From: Streptomyces liliifuscus
GTDB taxonomy: Bacteria; Actinomycetota; Actinomycetes; Streptomycetales; Streptomycetaceae
Direction: 5' to 3'
Assembly (NCBI RefSeq): GCF_016598615.1
Contig: NZ_CP066831.1
Coordinates: 2,604,001-2,668,000, forward strand
Length of the DNA: 64,000 nucleotides
The notes below the pieces were generated by a model. The model did not search any database. It worked only from the letters and a program-made list of their open reading frames with translations, and had not been told where the DNA came from. The first letter of the stretch is position 1. Each line of letters opens with the position of its first letter. Position numbers and translations under genes: made by a program. Positions 19,694 to 28,565 of the stretch are shown piece after piece.

Positions 19694-20542
19694 GTGGCAA
19701 CTGGCGCGACCGAAGCGGTGGAGCTGCGCGGCGCGCTGATGCGGCTGCGGCGGACGACGGGGCTGCCCGTGGCGTTCGGCGGTCTGGTCGAGCCGGGCCG
19801 CCATCAGGTGCGGATCAGCGAGCTCAACGGTACGGCGACGGCGGCGCTCAGCGCGCTCGCGGTGTCGTCGGGCAACGGCCTCGGCGGCAAGGCGGTCGCC
19901 CTCGCCCGGCCGTGCGCGGTCATGGACTACCCGTCGTCCCGGCAGATCAGCCACGAGTACGACGCCGCGGTCGCCGCGGAGGGGCTGCGGGCCATCCTCG
20001 CGGTGCCGGTCGTCGTACGCCGGCGGGTGCGCGGTGTCCTGTACGGCGCCCTGCGCACGGCCCAGCCGCTCGGCGACCGGACGCTGACCGCGGCCGTGGA
20101 GGCGGCGCGGGACGTGGAGCAGTCCCTGGTCGTACGGGACGAGGCGCAGGGTCTGCTGGCGGCGGCGCGCGAACCGGAGGTGAGGCCGGACGTCACCGAG
20201 GGCGCGGCGTGGGAGCGGGTCCGGGAGGCGCACGGGGCGCTTCGCGCGCTGGCCCCGCGCGTAGTGGACCCTGCCCTGCGGGCGGAGCTCCTGGCGGTCT
20301 GCGCCACGCTGGCGGCCTCGCCCGGCCCGGTGCCGGCGGCCCGGCGGGTTCGGCTCACCCCGCGTGAGCTGGACGTTCTTGCCTGTGTGTCGGTCGGTAC
20401 GACCAACGCGGCCGCCGGGGGCCGGCTCGGGCTGCGTCCGGAGACGGTGAAGGCCTATCTGCGCTCGGCGATGCGCAAACTGGGCGCGCACACGCGGCTG
20501 GAGGCGGTGGTGGCGGCGCGGCGGGCGGGGCTGCTGCCCTGA
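19694..20542 (+). CDS. GAF-domain LuxR-family transcriptional regulator
   Basis: A 282-residue regulator. Residues ~15-150 form a GAF-like domain (LRRTTGLPVAFGGLV, GLGGKAVALARPCAVMDY, AILAVPVVVRRRVRGVLYGALR). The C-terminal ~60 residues are a LuxR helix-turn-helix (LTPRELDVLACVSVGTTNAAAGGRLGLRPETVKAYLRSAMRKLGA). The ligand is unknown. It starts at GTG 19694 with AAGGGA upstream. Divergence from the acyl-CoA synthetase pair with only 114 bp between them suggests local control; the palindrome at 19653 is a candidate site. Confidence 0.88.
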   Translation: MATGATEAVELRGALMRLRRTTGLPVAFGGLVEPGRHQVRISELNGTATAALSALAVSSGNGLGGKAVALARPCAVMDYPSSRQISHEYDAAVAAEGLRAILAVPVVVRRRVRGVLYGALRTAQPLGDRTLTAAVEAARDVEQSLVVRDEAQGLLAAAREPEVRPDVTEGAAWERVREAHGALRALAPRVVDPALRAELLAVCATLAASPGPVPAARRVRLTPRELDVLACVSVGTTNAAAGGRLGLRPETVKAYLRSAMRKLGAHTRLEAVVAARRAGLLP

Positions 20543-20753
20543 GATCCGCCCTCGACGGCCGGCCCGAAGGTCCATATCCCGCCCGGACCACGGCTCTGAA
20601 GGTCCGTACCTCGCTCCGCGCTCTATACATGCGCGGGCACGCTGAAATCACGTATACCGGATCTCTGTTATTTCCCTCACGGCGCAACCCTCCGAAATTC
20701 AACGGCTCTTTGCTTAATATTGAGCCGAACACGACATGAGGGGAGCGGTGCGC

Positions 20754-23612
20754 GTGCGACGGGATTTCGAGGAGCCTGTCAGACCCCGTTCCGAGCAGGT
20801 CGTCGGGCGGGACGAGGTGCTCAGACGAGCCCGTGAGCAGCTCTCCCGAGGGGGCAGCCTTCTCTTGCACGGTCCGCCCGGAATAGGAAAGTCGACCGTC
20901 CTGCGGGCAATGGCTGCGGAATACGCCGAATCCGCCCGGACTGTGTTGCGTTGTTCCGCGACCGAGTCCGAATCCCATCTCCCGTTCCTCGCCCTGGTCG
21001 ATCTGCTCGGCCTGGTCGCCGACGAGGTCGCGGACGCGCTGCCGGCCCCGCAGCAGGCCGCGCTCGAAGCGGCTCTCACCGGCCGTGCCGAATCGTCCCT
21101 GCACCAGGACGGTCTCGCGCTGCGGCTCGCGGTGCTGTCGGTGCTGCGCGCGCTGGCGGCCAAAGGGCCCGTCCTCCTCGTCGCCGACGATCTGCAGTGG
21201 CTGGACGCGCCCAGCGCCGAGCTGCTCGGTTTCGCGGCCCGCCGTCTCGGTGGGATGCCGGTGCGGATGCTCGGCGCGGTGCGTACCGGCACCGAACCGA
21301 AGGAGCAAGAACACGACCCGTATCTACGCGCGTATCCGCCGGAGGCGCTGGCCCTGCGGCTGACTCCGCTGTCCCGTCCGCAGGTGTCCGAGCTGCTGGT
21401 CGCCCGCGGTTACACCGGTCTGGGCCGCTCGACGCTGCGGGACATCCACCACACCAGCGGCGGCAACCCGTTGTTCGCGCTGGAGCTCGCCCGCGCGCTG
21501 GCCGAGAGCCCGACGCCGCCCCGCCCCGGCGAGCCGCTGCCCGTGCCGACCTCACTGCGTGCCCTCGTCCTCAGCCGCCTGGAACTGCTGTCCACCGAGG
21601 CCCGGCAGACACTGCTGGTCGCGAGCGCGGGAGCCCGTCCCACGCAGACGCTGCTGGGCTCCGCGGGCCGTACGAACGCGGAGGCGGAGATCGCGCTCGC
21701 CGCCTCGCTCGGCCTGGTGGCGGCCCAGGGTCCCGACGGCCAGGGCCCGGACGGGCAGGAGGGCGCGGTCCGTTTCGCGCACCCGCTCGTCTCGGCCGCG
21801 CTGTACGCACAGGCGACGCCCCAGGAGCGGCGGGCCGCCCACGCCGCGCTGTCCACAGTGGCCTCCGACCCGATCGAGCGGGCCCGCCATCTCGCGCTGG
21901 CCACCACCGGCACCGACGAGCAGGTCGCCGCGCGGCTCTCCGAGGCGGCCGCCCTCGCCAGGGACCGTGGCGCGCCCTCGGTCGCGGCGCAGCTCGGGCT
22001 GCTCGCCGCCCGGCACACCCCGCCGGACGGCCTGCCCGGCGCCGACGAACGGCGGTTGAGGTCCGCCGAGGACGCGCTGACCTCGGGCGAGATCGACCTC
22101 GCCCGCGAGGTGGCCCGGGACGTCCTGGACCGGGCGACCGACCCGGCGGTCCGGGTACGGGCCTGGATGGTGGTGATCGACTCGGCCGGGCAGGCGATGG
22201 CCGACGTCGAGGCCGTGTTCCCGCAGGCCCTCGCAGACGCGGGCGAGGACCCACGGCTGCTCGCCCTGGTCCGCTACCAACTGGCCTGGCGGGCGCTGCT
22301 CGTGGAGGGCGAGATGGCCAGGGGCCGCGAGGAGGCCGCGCATGCCGCCCGGCTCGCCGCCACCGCCGGCGACCGCAGCACCGAGCTGATGGCCCTGTCC
22401 TTCCAGGCCCAGATGGAGACCCTGATGGGTCACCCGGCGGCCCCTGAGACCCTTGAGAAGGCCCTCGCGGAACCGCAGGACCTGCGGGTGGCCTGCGACC
22501 ACAACGGGGCGGGCGCCACCCGGTTCCGCTGGCAGATCATGAGCGACCAGCTCACCGACGCCCGTACGACGATCACCCGGCTCCTAGGCGAGGTGCGGCG
22601 GCGCGGCATGGTCGAGAGCGAGGTGCACTTCCTGCGCGGGCTCGCCGAGACCGAGCTGCGCTCCGGGCACTGCGCCCGCGCCCTGGACCTCGCCCACGAG
22701 AGCCTGCGGCTCGCCCGGGACACCGGCATCGGCGAGGCCGCGGGCAACATGTTCACCTCGCTCGCCGAGGCGGCGGGCGGGGACGTGCACCGGGCGCTCG
22801 TGCTGGCGGGCGACGCGGTGCGCCGCGCCGAGGACGACGGCGACCTGATCTACCTCTCACGCGCGCTGGGCGCGCTCGGGCACGCGCAGCTCGTGGCCGG
22901 TGACGCCGCCGGGACGGTGCAATCGCTGCGCAGGGCACGGGAGTTGGAGCAGGGGCTCGGCATCTTCGACCCCGCGCGGGGCCGCTGGCACGGCGACCTC
23001 GCCGAGGCGCTCGTCCTGGTCGGCGAACCGGCGGAGGCGCAGGACGTCATCACCGCCACACGCGAACACGCGGTACGGCTCCGGCGGGCGAGCGTCCTCG
23101 CCGTACTGGACCGCGCAGAGGCCCTGGTGAAGGCGGCGGCCGGTCAGTACGAGGCGGCCGCCCAGCAGTTGACCTCGGCACAGGACCGACTGGCGCAGCT
23201 CGGCTACGGACTGGAGGAGGCCCGGGCCGCCCTCGCACTGGCCCGGCTGCGGGCGGAGCAGTCGGGACGCGGCTCCTACGACGAGGCGGCACGCCTGTTC
23301 CGACGCTGCAAGGCGGTGCCGTGGCTACGGCAGTTGGAGGCAGCCTCCGCGACGGCCTCCGCGACCGCTCCCACCGCCCCCTCCACGATGGCCCCCGAGT
23401 CCCTCCTGCCGCACCTCGACCGACTGGCCTCCACGGAACGACAGGTCGCGGGGCTCGTCCTGGAGGGCGCCACGAATCGCGAGATCGCCGCGCGCCTGTT
23501 CATCAGCGTGAAGACGGTCGAGGCGACGCTCACGCGGGTGTACCGGAAGTTGGGCATCCGCTCACGAGTCGACATCGTCCGGTTGGCTGCGGGGCAGCGG
23601 CGGGGGGAGTGA
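20754..23612 (+). CDS. LAL-type (large ATP-binding) LuxR-family regulator
   Basis: About 952 residues. An N-terminal AAA-type ATPase carries Walker A (HGPPGIGKSTVLRAM) and Walker B (PVLLVADDLQWLDAP). A long helical, TPR-like middle follows. The C-terminus is a LuxR helix-turn-helix (STERQVAGLVLEGATNREIAARLFISVKTVEATLTRVYRKLGI). LAL regulators often activate pathway genes in response to small molecules. ATG 20736 has no ribosome site; GTG 20754 lies 8 bp after GGGAG and is preferred. The AT-rich region 20640-20740 is unusually low in GC for this window and is probably its promoter. Target genes are not evident; it stands alone. Confidence 0.9.
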   Translation: MRRDFEEPVRPRSEQVVGRDEVLRRAREQLSRGGSLLLHGPPGIGKSTVLRAMAAEYAESARTVLRCSATESESHLPFLALVDLLGLVADEVADALPAPQQAALEAALTGRAESSLHQDGLALRLAVLSVLRALAAKGPVLLVADDLQWLDAPSAELLGFAARRLGGMPVRMLGAVRTGTEPKEQEHDPYLRAYPPEALALRLTPLSRPQVSELLVARGYTGLGRSTLRDIHHTSGGNPLFALELARALAESPTPPRPGEPLPVPTSLRALVLSRLELLSTEARQTLLVASAGARPTQTLLGSAGRTNAEAEIALAASLGLVAAQGPDGQGPDGQEGAVRFAHPLVSAALYAQATPQERRAAHAALSTVASDPIERARHLALATTGTDEQVAARLSEAAALARDRGAPSVAAQLGLLAARHTPPDGLPGADERRLRSAEDALTSGEIDLAREVARDVLDRATDPAVRVRAWMVVIDSAGQAMADVEAVFPQALADAGEDPRLLALVRYQLAWRALLVEGEMARGREEAAHAARLAATAGDRSTELMALSFQAQMETLMGHPAAPETLEKALAEPQDLRVACDHNGAGATRFRWQIMSDQLTDARTTITRLLGEVRRRGMVESEVHFLRGLAETELRSGHCARALDLAHESLRLARDTGIGEAAGNMFTSLAEAAGGDVHRALVLAGDAVRRAEDDGDLIYLSRALGALGHAQLVAGDAAGTVQSLRRARELEQGLGIFDPARGRWHGDLAEALVLVGEPAEAQDVITATREHAVRLRRASVLAVLDRAEALVKAAAGQYEAAAQQLTSAQDRLAQLGYGLEEARAALALARLRAEQSGRGSYDEAARLFRRCKAVPWLRQLEAASATASATAPTAPSTMAPESLLPHLDRLASTERQVAGLVLEGATNREIAARLFISVKTVEATLTRVYRKLGIRSRVDIVRLAAGQRRGE

Positions 23613-24098
23613 ACTCGCTGGTCCTGTGCGGGGGTTGGGCGGGCCGTCAGCCGCGGGGGTGAGGGTGGCGGCTTGAGCCGGGCAGGGGCGCGCGGGCAGC
23701 AGGCGCGGGCGCCGAGCCGCAGGCGCGCGGGCGGCAGAAGCGCGGGCGCTATGCGTTGCGCCTCGTCGGCGTTCCGCACCTCGCCAATCGCCTCCGACCC
23801 GCGGCCCGGAGGGGCAGGAGCGCTTCCGGCCCACCGCCCGCAGGCGCAGCAGCGCCTCCGGCCCACGGCCCGCAGAGGCAGCAGCGCCTCCGACCCGCGG
23901 CCCGCAAGGGCAGCAGCGCTTCCGATCCCCGGCCCGGAGGGGCTGGACGGGGCGTGACCGAGGGTTTTCCCTCGTCAACTCCCGCAGGGAGTTCCCTCAT
24001 TGGGGAGAGAGCAGGTCCGCTTCTAGCGTGGGACCCGCCCCGCAGGCTGTCGCTCCACCCCCACAGTGCACCCCCCACCGGCACTCCTGAGGAGAACC
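23613..24098. other. 486-bp non-coding region with tandem repeats
   Basis: Between the LAL regulator and the trypsin gene. Its central part is a 32-bp minisatellite (23791-23950); the flank to its left is made of degenerate GCGCGGGCG words. The trypsin promoter should lie in 23960-24095. I see no gene. Confidence 0.6.
23791..23950 (+). repeat. Five tandem copies of a 32-bp repeat
   Basis: Units begin exactly every 32 bp (23791, 23823, 23855, 23887, 23919), each starting C(C/T)TCCG and with GGCCCG-type cores. There are no unique spacers between copies, so it is a minisatellite and not CRISPR. Confidence 0.9.
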
Positions 24099-24890
24099 AT
24101 GTTCGGGCTCACCCTTGCCAAGAAGGCCGCCGCCGTCACCGCGGCGGTCGCCGCCGCCGCGACGACCTGTCTGCTCGGCGCGACCACAGCGAGCGCCGCT
24201 CCCCAGCCCATCGTCGGCGGTTCGACCACCACGGCGGCCGCGTACCCGTACGTCATGCAGATCACCGACTCCTCGCAGAGCCAGTTCTGCGGCGGCACCC
24301 TGGTGTCGGCGACCAAGGTCGTCACCGCCGCCCACTGCATGGTCGGCGAGACCACGAGCAGCGTCAGAGTCGTCGGCGGCCGCACCTACCGCAACGGCAC
24401 CAACGGTACGGTCAGCCGGGTCAGCAAGATATGGATCCACCCGAGCTACGTGGACGCCGAGCAGGGTGACGACGTCGCCGTCCTGACCCTGTCGACCTCC
24501 ATGCCGTACACGCCCATCAGCTACGTCTCCTCCTCCGAGACCAGCGTGTACGCGGCCGGCACCACCGCCCGCATCCTCGGCTGGGGCACCACCAGCTCGG
24601 GCGGCTCGTCCTCCAACCAGCTGCGCACCGCCACGGTCCCGACCGTCTCGAACGCCACCTGCTCCTCGGCGTACGGCTCGTCCTACATCTCCTCCGACAT
24701 GGTCTGCGCCGGCTACACCTCGGGCGGCGTGGACACCTGCCAGGGCGACAGCGGCGGCCCGCTGATCATCGGCGGCAAGCTCGCCGGCATCACCTCGTGG
24801 GGCTACGGCTGCGCGGACGCCGAGTACCCCGGCGTCTACACCCGCCTGACCACCTTCTCCAGCCTGGTGACGACACAGGTCAACTCCTAG
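24099..24890 (+). CDS. Secreted trypsin-like serine protease (S1A)
   Basis: A 263-residue preproenzyme similar to Streptomyces griseus trypsin. Signal peptide to about residue 33 (KKAAAVTAAVAAAATTCLLGATTASA), then a very short propeptide APQP before IVGG at 38, the activation cleavage point. Catalytic triad: H79 (TAAHC), D125 (DDVAVL), S218 (QGDSGGP). D212, six before the active Ser, gives trypsin-like Arg/Lys specificity. Three Cys pairs are placed as in trypsins. GGAG lies 5 bp before ATG 24099. The gene ends at a strong terminator and appears monocistronic. Confidence 0.96.
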   Translation: MFGLTLAKKAAAVTAAVAAAATTCLLGATTASAAPQPIVGGSTTTAAAYPYVMQITDSSQSQFCGGTLVSATKVVTAAHCMVGETTSSVRVVGGRTYRNGTNGTVSRVSKIWIHPSYVDAEQGDDVAVLTLSTSMPYTPISYVSSSETSVYAAGTTARILGWGTTSSGGSSSNQLRTATVPTVSNATCSSAYGSSYISSDMVCAGYTSGGVDTCQGDSGGPLIIGGKLAGITSWGYGCADAEYPGVYTRLTTFSSLVTTQVNS

Positions 24891-24943
24891 CACCCACGTA
24901 GTGCCGTCCCGATGACTTCCTGAGTACGACTCAGGTTGAGCCA

Positions 24944-24987
24944 GGGGGCGTTGCGGGCCTCCACGAGCGGCCCGCAGCGCCCCCTTT
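24944..24987 (+). terminator. Rho-independent terminator of the trypsin gene
   Basis: A 16-bp stem (24944-24959 with 24969-24984, one G-U pair) with a 9-nt loop followed by TTT, 53 bp after the stop. Confidence 0.85.
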
Positions 24988-25108
24988 CCATGTGCCCGGA
25001 CCGTTGCGGGGTGCGTTCGCACCCGGACCGGACCGGGTGCGTTGTCGGTGGCGCCTGTTTCAATGGATTCCGGTGCGGGTGATGGGTGTCGGGTGAGAGG
25101 GGACGGGC

Positions 25109-25756
25109 ATGGTGTCGACGGATCGGTTCCTGGCCTTCGCGGCGATGTCGCTGCTGGTGGTCATGATCCCGGGGCCTAGCGTGCTGTTCGTGATCGGCAG
25201 GGCTCTCGCCCATGGCCGGCGCACGGCGGTGGCGACGGCGCTGGGGAACGTCTTCGGTTCGTATCTGCTGGTCGTGGCGGTCGCCGTGGGCGTCGGCTCG
25301 ATAGTGGAGCGGTCGGTCACCGTCTACCTGGCGGTGAAGCTGGCGGGGGCCGCCTATCTGATCTTCCTCGGTGTCCAGGCGTTCCGGCACCGCAAGGAGA
25401 TGCGCGCGTCGGACATCGCGGAGCGGGCCGACGCGCCCGCCCGCGGCGATCTGCGGACGGTCCTGGACGGCGTACTCGTCGGCGTCACCAACCCGAAGGG
25501 CATCGTCTTCTTCGCGGCGGTGCTCCCCCAGTTCGTCGACCACTCGGCCGGTCAAGTACCCCTGCAGATGCTGCTGTTGGGCCTGATCCCGATAACCATC
25601 GGCCTGGTCACGGACACCTTGTGGGGTCTGACCGCGGCCCAGGCCCGCAACTGGTTCGCCCGCTCGGACCGCCGGCTGTCGATGATCGGCGGCGCGGGCG
25701 GCCTCACGATGGTCGGCCTCGGGGTGACGGTCGCGACGACGGGCCGCGCGGACTGA
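25109..25756 (+). CDS. LysE/RhtB-family amino-acid exporter
   Basis: A 215-residue membrane protein with about six predicted spans. The family signature is PGPSVLFVIGRALAHGRRTAVATALGN near the N-terminus; VTNPKGIVFFAAVLPQFVD in the middle is the second conserved block. Exports an amino acid or similar metabolite; the substrate is not predictable. Start ATG 25109 follows GAGAGGGGA. No obvious operon partner. Confidence 0.9.
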   Translation: MVSTDRFLAFAAMSLLVVMIPGPSVLFVIGRALAHGRRTAVATALGNVFGSYLLVVAVAVGVGSIVERSVTVYLAVKLAGAAYLIFLGVQAFRHRKEMRASDIAERADAPARGDLRTVLDGVLVGVTNPKGIVFFAAVLPQFVDHSAGQVPLQMLLLGLIPITIGLVTDTLWGLTAAQARNWFARSDRRLSMIGGAGGLTMVGLGVTVATTGRAD

Positions 25757-25855
25757 CCACCGACCGCTCCCACCCGGACCGGCCGGGCCCCCTCCCTCAC
25801 ACCGGTCTCATCCCGGCCGGTCCCGTCTCCGTACCGGTCCGGTCCGGTTCCGCGG

Positions 25856-26974
25856 TCAGCCCCGTACGACGGTCCCGAACCGGATGTCGTACGAGGACGC
25901 CGTGCTCAGCACCGACAGCATCCGCGTCGCCTCCTCGACCACTTCGTCCCGCTGCCTCCTGGTGAGCGTGCCGAAGGGCTCGATGGTGATCACGGCCTCG
26001 TCGGGGGACTCCTCCAGCCGCCACACGCCCTCCAGGAACCCGTCGACGAGAAGCGTGCAGAAGGCCTGGTTGCCCTGCCAGGAGCGGCCCTTGTAGTCGG
26101 CGGACACCACCCGGGAGCGGTCGGCGTGCGAGAGGAGCAGATTGTCGAACTCGGGGAGCAGCCGCGGCGGGGCCGGTGTGTCCTCGTCCGGGCGGGGCGC
26201 GTCCGGCAGGTCGAAGAGCTCGACACCGTGCTCGTCGCGGAAGGTGACCAGTTGCGGCCGCAGCCGTTCGAAGACCTCGCGCAGCCGGGTCAGACCGGCC
26301 CAGGTCTGCATGTCCTTGACGGAGGCGGGACCGAAGGCGGCGAGATAGCGCAGGACGGTGGCGTCGGGGGCGGGCGCGGGCTCCGCGGGCCGGCCGAGCC
26401 AGTGCTCGGCGGTGGTGAGCGCGACCTGTCCGCTGCGGCCCCACAGGCCGCGCGGGGTGACCTGGACGAGGGGCAGCCGGCAGCGGGCCGCGATGGCGAG
26501 GGCCAGTGGGTCGGCGTCCGGCCATTCGACGAGCAGTGCCTCGCGCAGCTGCTTCAGAGTGCGCGGCTCGGCCTCGACGAGTTCCCGGCTGATCGCGGTG
26601 AGCCGGTCGAGGTCCACACCGGCGAGCCCGTGGCGGAAGCCGTACAGCTCCCGCTCGCGTGCGGCCTGCACGAGCGGCCGCAGGGTGAGGCAGTCGTCGG
26701 CGGTGTGGGTGTGGATGGTGGAGCGCATGGTCACGATGCGTACGACCTCGCGCGACTCCATGGCGGCGGAGAGTTCCTCGGGCTCGAATCCCTCCAGGCG
26801 GGCGGCGAGGGCGTAGTACGGGGGCTTCACGTTCTGCGCCTGGAGACCGACGAGGTGTTCGACGGCGTCCGTCGCGGACAGGGTGGCCCGGCGCAGGAGC
26901 AGCTGCCGGTCGAGGGTCGCGCGGTTCAGCTCACGGACGCTCAGCACGGGGGCGGTCGAGGTCGTCTTCGTCAT
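25856..26974 (-). CDS. AlkZ/YcaQ-like DNA glycosylase (winged-helix, HTH_42)
   Basis: A 372-residue protein of the AlkZ/YcaQ superfamily, three tandem winged helices forming a DNA-binding scaffold; characterised members excise bulky alkyl adducts or unhook interstrand crosslinks. The catalytic Q-x-Q motif is seen as GLQAQNVKPPYYALAARL near residue 43. Other typical segments are RSTIHTHTADDCLTLRPL and LLPEFDNLLLSHADRSRV. Start at ATG 26974 rests on codon use; the site GGAG is very close and an in-frame TTG lies at 27004, so the start is uncertain. A perfect palindrome overlaps the promoter. AlkZ relatives often guard producers of DNA-alkylating compounds; none is seen in this window. Confidence 0.8.
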   Translation of the reverse strand: MTKTTSTAPVLSVRELNRATLDRQLLLRRATLSATDAVEHLVGLQAQNVKPPYYALAARLEGFEPEELSAAMESREVVRIVTMRSTIHTHTADDCLTLRPLVQAARERELYGFRHGLAGVDLDRLTAISRELVEAEPRTLKQLREALLVEWPDADPLALAIAARCRLPLVQVTPRGLWGRSGQVALTTAEHWLGRPAEPAPAPDATVLRYLAAFGPASVKDMQTWAGLTRLREVFERLRPQLVTFRDEHGVELFDLPDAPRPDEDTPAPPRLLPEFDNLLLSHADRSRVVSADYKGRSWQGNQAFCTLLVDGFLEGVWRLEESPDEAVITIEPFGTLTRRQRDEVVEEATRMLSVLSTASSYDIRFGTVVRG

Positions 26975-26994
26975 GCTCCGCACGTTAGCGGGAC

Positions 26995-27017
26995 TTGCGG
27001 ACAAGTTCTGTCCGCAA
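26995..27017. promoter_or_regulatory. Perfect palindrome at the AlkZ-like promoter
   Basis: TTGCGGACA (26995-27003) and TGTCCGCAA (27009-27017) are exact complements with a 5-bp centre. It sits 20 bp before the likely start codon, a position for a repressor. It is not a LexA-type GAAC-N4-GTTC site. The regulator is unknown. Confidence 0.6.
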
Positions 27018-27162
27018 CCCTTGTCGATCCCCTACCCCGCGCGCCCGCTCACGCCATTTGACCCGTATATCCTGCTCGGTGATCGCCTAGACGCACGTTC
27101 GAGATGTTCGACTCGTTCGACATGCTCGGCACACGCGACACATCAACAGGGAGGCTGCCGCG

Positions 27163-28332
27163 ATGTCAGACCGCCGGGCCCGCCGCCCCGTGCCGCCTTC
27201 GGGGGGCGGCCGGAAGCCGGTGTGGCGGCGCGCCGTGCCCGAGACGACGCCACCCCCGGCGGATCCCCCGGCGCCTCGTCCGGCCCCGGCCGAGCCGGTT
27301 CCCGCGGAGGTCGGCAGCGTCGTACAGGCAGCGCTCTACCGCGACGGGACGCGTGTCGCGAACCCCGCCACCCTCGCGGACACGTTCCGGGAGCTGCGCG
27401 AGCAGCCGGACGGCATGGCGTGGATCGGTCTGGCCCGTCCGACGGAAGAGGAGATCCTTTCCCTGGCGGCCGAGTTCGATCTGCACCCGCTCGCGGTCGA
27501 GGACGCGATGGAGGCCCATCAACGGCCGAAGCTGGAGCGCTACGGCGAGACGCTCTTCGTCGTGCTGCGGGCCGCCCGGTATCTCGACGCGTCGGAGGAG
27601 GTCGACTTCGGCGAGCTGCACGTCTTCATCGGCCCCGACTTCCTGATCACGGTCCGGCACGGCGCGGCCCCCGATCTCTCGGCCGTGCGCCGCCGCATGG
27701 AGGAGACGCCGGAGCTGCTGAAACTGGGCCCCGAGGCGGTCCTGTACGCGATCCTGGACGCCGTCGTGGACGGTTACGCCCCGGTCGTCGCCGGTGTCCA
27801 GAACGACATCGACGAGATCGAGACCGAGGTCTTCGGCGGCGACCCCTGGGTGTCCCGCCGTATCTACGAACTGTCCCGCGAGATGGTCGAGTTCCAGCGC
27901 GCCACCCGCCCCCTGGTCGGCATGCTGCACGGCCTGATGGCCGGCTTCGCCAAGTACGGCACCGACGAGGAGCTCCAGCGCTACCTCCGCGACGTCGCCG
28001 ACCACGTCACCCACACCAGCGAACGCGTGGACGGCTTCCGCCAGGCCCTCACGGACATCCTCACGGTGAACGCGACCCTGGTCACCCAGCAGCAGAACGC
28101 GGAGATGCGAGCCCTGGCCGAGGCGGGCTTCGAACAGAACGAGGAGATCAAGAAGATCTCCTCCTGGGCCGCCATCCTCTTCGCCCCCACGCTGGTCGGG
28201 ACGATCTACGGCATGAACTTCGACGACATGCCGGAACTGGGCTGGACCTTCGGATACCCCTTCGCGATCGGCCTGATGGGCGTGGTGTGCGTGAGCCTGT
28301 ACTTCATCTTCAAGCGACGGGACTGGCTCTGA
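27163..28332 (+). CDS. corA: CorA-type magnesium/cobalt channel
   Basis: A 389-residue divalent-cation channel subunit. The cytoplasmic N-terminal domain is followed by the long helix (VTHTSERVDGFRQALTDILTVNATLVTQQQ) and two C-terminal membrane spans with the GMN signature between them (TIYGMNF). The last residues FKRRDWL are typical. A Pro-rich, basic N-terminal tail of ~50 residues (PETTPPPADPPAPRP) is common in actinomycete members. GGGAGG lies upstream of ATG 27163. It appears to be monocistronic. Confidence 0.93.
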   Translation: MSDRRARRPVPPSGGGRKPVWRRAVPETTPPPADPPAPRPAPAEPVPAEVGSVVQAALYRDGTRVANPATLADTFRELREQPDGMAWIGLARPTEEEILSLAAEFDLHPLAVEDAMEAHQRPKLERYGETLFVVLRAARYLDASEEVDFGELHVFIGPDFLITVRHGAAPDLSAVRRRMEETPELLKLGPEAVLYAILDAVVDGYAPVVAGVQNDIDEIETEVFGGDPWVSRRIYELSREMVEFQRATRPLVGMLHGLMAGFAKYGTDEELQRYLRDVADHVTHTSERVDGFRQALTDILTVNATLVTQQQNAEMRALAEAGFEQNEEIKKISSWAAILFAPTLVGTIYGMNFDDMPELGWTFGYPFAIGLMGVVCVSLYFIFKRRDWL

Positions 28333-28565
28333 CGGCGCGAGGTTCGGCGACGGCCGCTCGCCTGTTCGCTTCCGCGTGCCGTTCCTCTACGCTCGGGGAG
28401 GTCATCAACTACCGCATGACATCTGCCCGGTGACGTAGTCGGCGTGGGGTGCGCGTCCCCTCTCCACGCCACCACTGGACGGCTTCAGGCGCAGCCACGG
28501 GTCGGCAATCCGGACGCCGACGACCCCGTGTGGCGCGTCCCGCCGGGCGGCGAAAGGGATGCGTC

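Noticed and set aside
20355..21314. Minus-strand frame overlapping the start of the LAL regulator
   Set aside because: It covers the regulator's Walker A region in antisense and has no independent support.
19694..23612. The two LuxR-type regulators as the start of a secondary-metabolite cluster
   Set aside because: No biosynthetic enzymes such as PKS, NRPS or terpene synthases are near; the neighbours are acyl-CoA synthetases and a protease.
23791..23950. Possible CRISPR array
   Set aside because: The repeats are directly adjacent with no unique spacers, and no cas genes are nearby.
27060..27140. GTTCGA-type repeats as a regulatory array before corA
   Set aside because: Only three loosely spaced copies are present, and no palindrome of convincing length is formed.
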